DNA of 7,390 nt, from the NCBI GenBank assembly GCA_945861845.1, contig CAMAWS010000156.1, forward strand, positions 1 through 7,390, read 5' to 3'. The stretch comes from Candidatus Sulfopaludibacter sp. SbA3 (GTDB taxonomy: Bacteria; Acidobacteriota; Terriglobia; 20CM-2-55-15). The number at the start of each line of letters is the position of its first letter. Position 1 is the stretch's first letter. This document shows, piece after piece, positions 6,183 to 7,390 of the stretch. Below the pieces are notes generated by a model. It did no database searches, was not told the DNA's origin, and worked only from the letters and a program-made list of their open reading frames with translations. Position numbers and translations under genes: made by a program.

Positions 6183-7355
6183 ATGAAGGACCTCCTCTCG
6201 CACCTCGAGCAGAAGCTTCCAGAGTCGCTTCTCCTCCTCGAACAGATGGTAACGATGGAATCACCGAGCTTTGAAAAGCGGCTGGTGGACGAATTCACGT
6301 CGTTTCTCGGCAACCGGTTTCATGAAATCGGCGGGCAGGTTGATTTCATCGCCGCCGAACGCTTCGGCAAGCACTTGCGCGTGCGGTTTCCAGGCCGTTC
6401 TGGCAGTTCTGAAGGCCGCATCCTTCTGCTCGGCCATACCGATACAGTATGGCCGGCCGGCGAGATCCAGAAACGTCCGTTCAGGATTAATGGCAACCGG
6501 GCAACCGGTCCGGGAGTCTTCGACATGAAAGCCGGCATCGTGCTCATGTGGATGGCTCTTTCGGCCCTTTCGGAATTGAAGGCACTGCGAGGGGGACTCG
6601 CGCGATCCGTCACGGTGCTGTTGACGAGCGATGAGGAGGTCGGCAGCAACACATCGCGTAGCCTTATCGAATCCGAAGCAGGTAAATCGGGCGCTGTTCT
6701 TGTACTGGAACCTTCGCTTCCGGGCGGAGCCCTGAAAACGGCTCGCAAGGGTGTCGGCCGGTTCACGCTGAAGGCAATCGGGAGAGCGGCTCATGCCGGC
6801 ATCGATCCGTCGAGAGGGATCAACGCGATCGAGGAAATTTCGCGGCAGGTCATAAAACTACAGGGTATGAGCGGCACGGGTGGCACAACCGTCACGGTAG
6901 GCGTGGTTCAGGGTGGAACCAGATCGAACGTCGTGCCCGCAGAAGCCGGCATCGAGGTGGATGTGCGCGTTGCATCAATGGAGGAGGCGGATCGAATTAC
7001 GAAGGCTATCCGATCGCTGACGGCTGAACTGCCTGGAGCGCGCCTGGAAGTAAGAGGGGCCATCAGCAGGCCGCCGATGGAGCGGACTGCGGAGACAGTC
7101 CGCCTTTTCAAGATCGCTCAAGGCGTAGCGGCGGAGATTGGAATCGATTTGAAGGAAGGATCCACGGGCGGAGCCTCCGATGGAAACCTGACCGCCGCAA
7201 TGGGTATCCCGACGTTGGACGGCCTTGGTGCCGTTGGAGATGGCGCCCATGCCGTAGACGAATATATAGAAATCGAATCGCTTGCGCACCGCGCGGCCCT
7301 GCTCGCCGGAATGATAGAGCGTCTGAATTGCGGGGACGCACCCCCGAATTCTTGA
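6183..7355 (+). CDS. M20-family zinc carboxypeptidase, glutamate carboxypeptidase (CPG2)-like
   Basis: A 390-residue dinuclear zinc hydrolase predicted to cleave a peptide or amide bond to a C-terminal amino acid, glutamate in the characterised CPG2 group. His85 and Asp87 lie in GHTDTV, the bridging Asp114 in GPGVFDMKAG, catalytic Glu151 and metal-binding Glu152 in SDEEVGS, Glu176 in VLEPS, and His356 in GDGAHAVDE. The dimerisation domain begins near GVGRFTLKAIGRAAHAG (190-206), where His204 is the usual substrate-contacting histidine. SRPPME (295-300) also fits the family. No signal peptide is seen, unlike secreted CPG2, so it is probably cytosolic. The start at 6183 has AGG 7 nt upstream and begins the family domain; the frame opens at 6117, inside the divergent gene. 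The last nine to ten residues, from about Leu381, are encoded by an inverted repeat and look like an appended tail. ArgE/DapE-type activity cannot be excluded. Confidence 0.9.
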   Translation: MKDLLSHLEQKLPESLLLLEQMVTMESPSFEKRLVDEFTSFLGNRFHEIGGQVDFIAAERFGKHLRVRFPGRSGSSEGRILLLGHTDTVWPAGEIQKRPFRINGNRATGPGVFDMKAGIVLMWMALSALSELKALRGGLARSVTVLLTSDEEVGSNTSRSLIESEAGKSGAVLVLEPSLPGGALKTARKGVGRFTLKAIGRAAHAGIDPSRGINAIEEISRQVIKLQGMSGTGGTTVTVGVVQGGTRSNVVPAEAGIEVDVRVASMEEADRITKAIRSLTAELPGARLEVRGAISRPPMERTAETVRLFKIAQGVAAEIGIDLKEGSTGGASDGNLTAAMGIPTLDGLGAVGDGAHAVDEYIEIESLAHRAALLAGMIERLNCGDAPPNS

Positions 7356-7389
7356 AGTACAGAATTCGGGGGTGCGTCCCCGCAATTCA
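7324..7389. repeat. Perfect 29-bp inverted repeat with 8-nt loop, REP-like
   Basis: The left arm 7324-7352 and right arm 7361-7389 are exact reverse complements over 29 bp, separated by the 8-nt loop TGAAGTAC. The left arm codes for the end of the M20 protein, and the first three loop bases are its TGA stop. Each arm holds GGGGAC, including the GGAC tetranucleotide known from RAYT-type REP elements, so a REP-like or miniature mobile element is a reasonable inference. The transcript would fold into a very stable hairpin. Whether a T-tract follows cannot be judged because the window ends one base later, so a role as terminator is open. Confidence 0.85.
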
Positions 7390-7390
7390 T

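Noticed and set aside
7118..7390. Minus-strand open frame beginning in the right arm of the palindrome
   Set aside because: It starts with the same peptide as the M20 tail only because the repeat is palindromic; it then runs antisense through the M20 gene without motifs.
1..7390. A new defence, mobile or secretion system
   Set aside because: Every gene belongs to a known enzyme family fitting glycan biosynthesis or peptide hydrolysis. No nuclease, helicase, reverse transcriptase, toxin pair or spaced direct repeats were seen.

Overview
The window is a compact stretch of bacterial chromosome, moderately GC-rich by eye, with almost no non-coding DNA. Six genes on the minus strand form one tight polysaccharide-biosynthesis operon. 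A seventh gene is transcribed divergently on the plus strand. No RNA gene, phage gene, transposase, CRISPR array or taxonomic marker is present. Two short palindromic repeats at the window edges and the general gene style would fit an environmental bacterium such as an Acidobacteriota member, but that placement is a low-confidence inference.

Operon, read 6148 down to 44: a GT4-type glycosyltransferase with an N-terminal DUF1972 domain (rhamnosyltransferase-like); an M18 metallo-aminopeptidase with an apparent signal peptide; rmlA (glucose-1-phosphate thymidylyltransferase, short form); rmlB (dTDP-glucose 4,6-dehydratase); a class I SAM-dependent methyltransferase with an N-terminal CxxC/CxxC motif; and a GT2 glycosyltransferase. 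Successive junctions are 3 nt, 11 nt, 0 nt, a 19-nt overlap and a 1-nt overlap, so co-transcription and translational coupling are very likely. RmlA and RmlB make dTDP-4-keto-6-deoxyglucose. The two glycosyltransferases and the methyltransferase would build and decorate a surface glycan, probably one containing rhamnose or another 6-deoxyhexose. rmlC and rmlD, needed to complete dTDP-L-rhamnose, are not in the window. The exported peptidase is the odd member.

Divergent gene: 6183-7355 (plus) encodes an M20-family zinc carboxypeptidase resembling the glutamate carboxypeptidase (CPG2) group. The 34-bp gap between it and the operon holds a perfect minus-strand TATAAT placed 8 nt from the operon's first ATG, which suggests a leaderless transcript.

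Edges: the operon ends in a hairpin whose flanking GTAG supplies the last stop codon. The M20 gene ends inside a perfect 29-bp inverted repeat that encodes its last nine to ten residues, with the stop codon in the 8-nt loop. Both look like REP-type palindromes. I see no convincing new multi-gene system. The best leads are the palindromes that supply gene ends, the peptidase inside the glycan operon, and the probable leaderless start.
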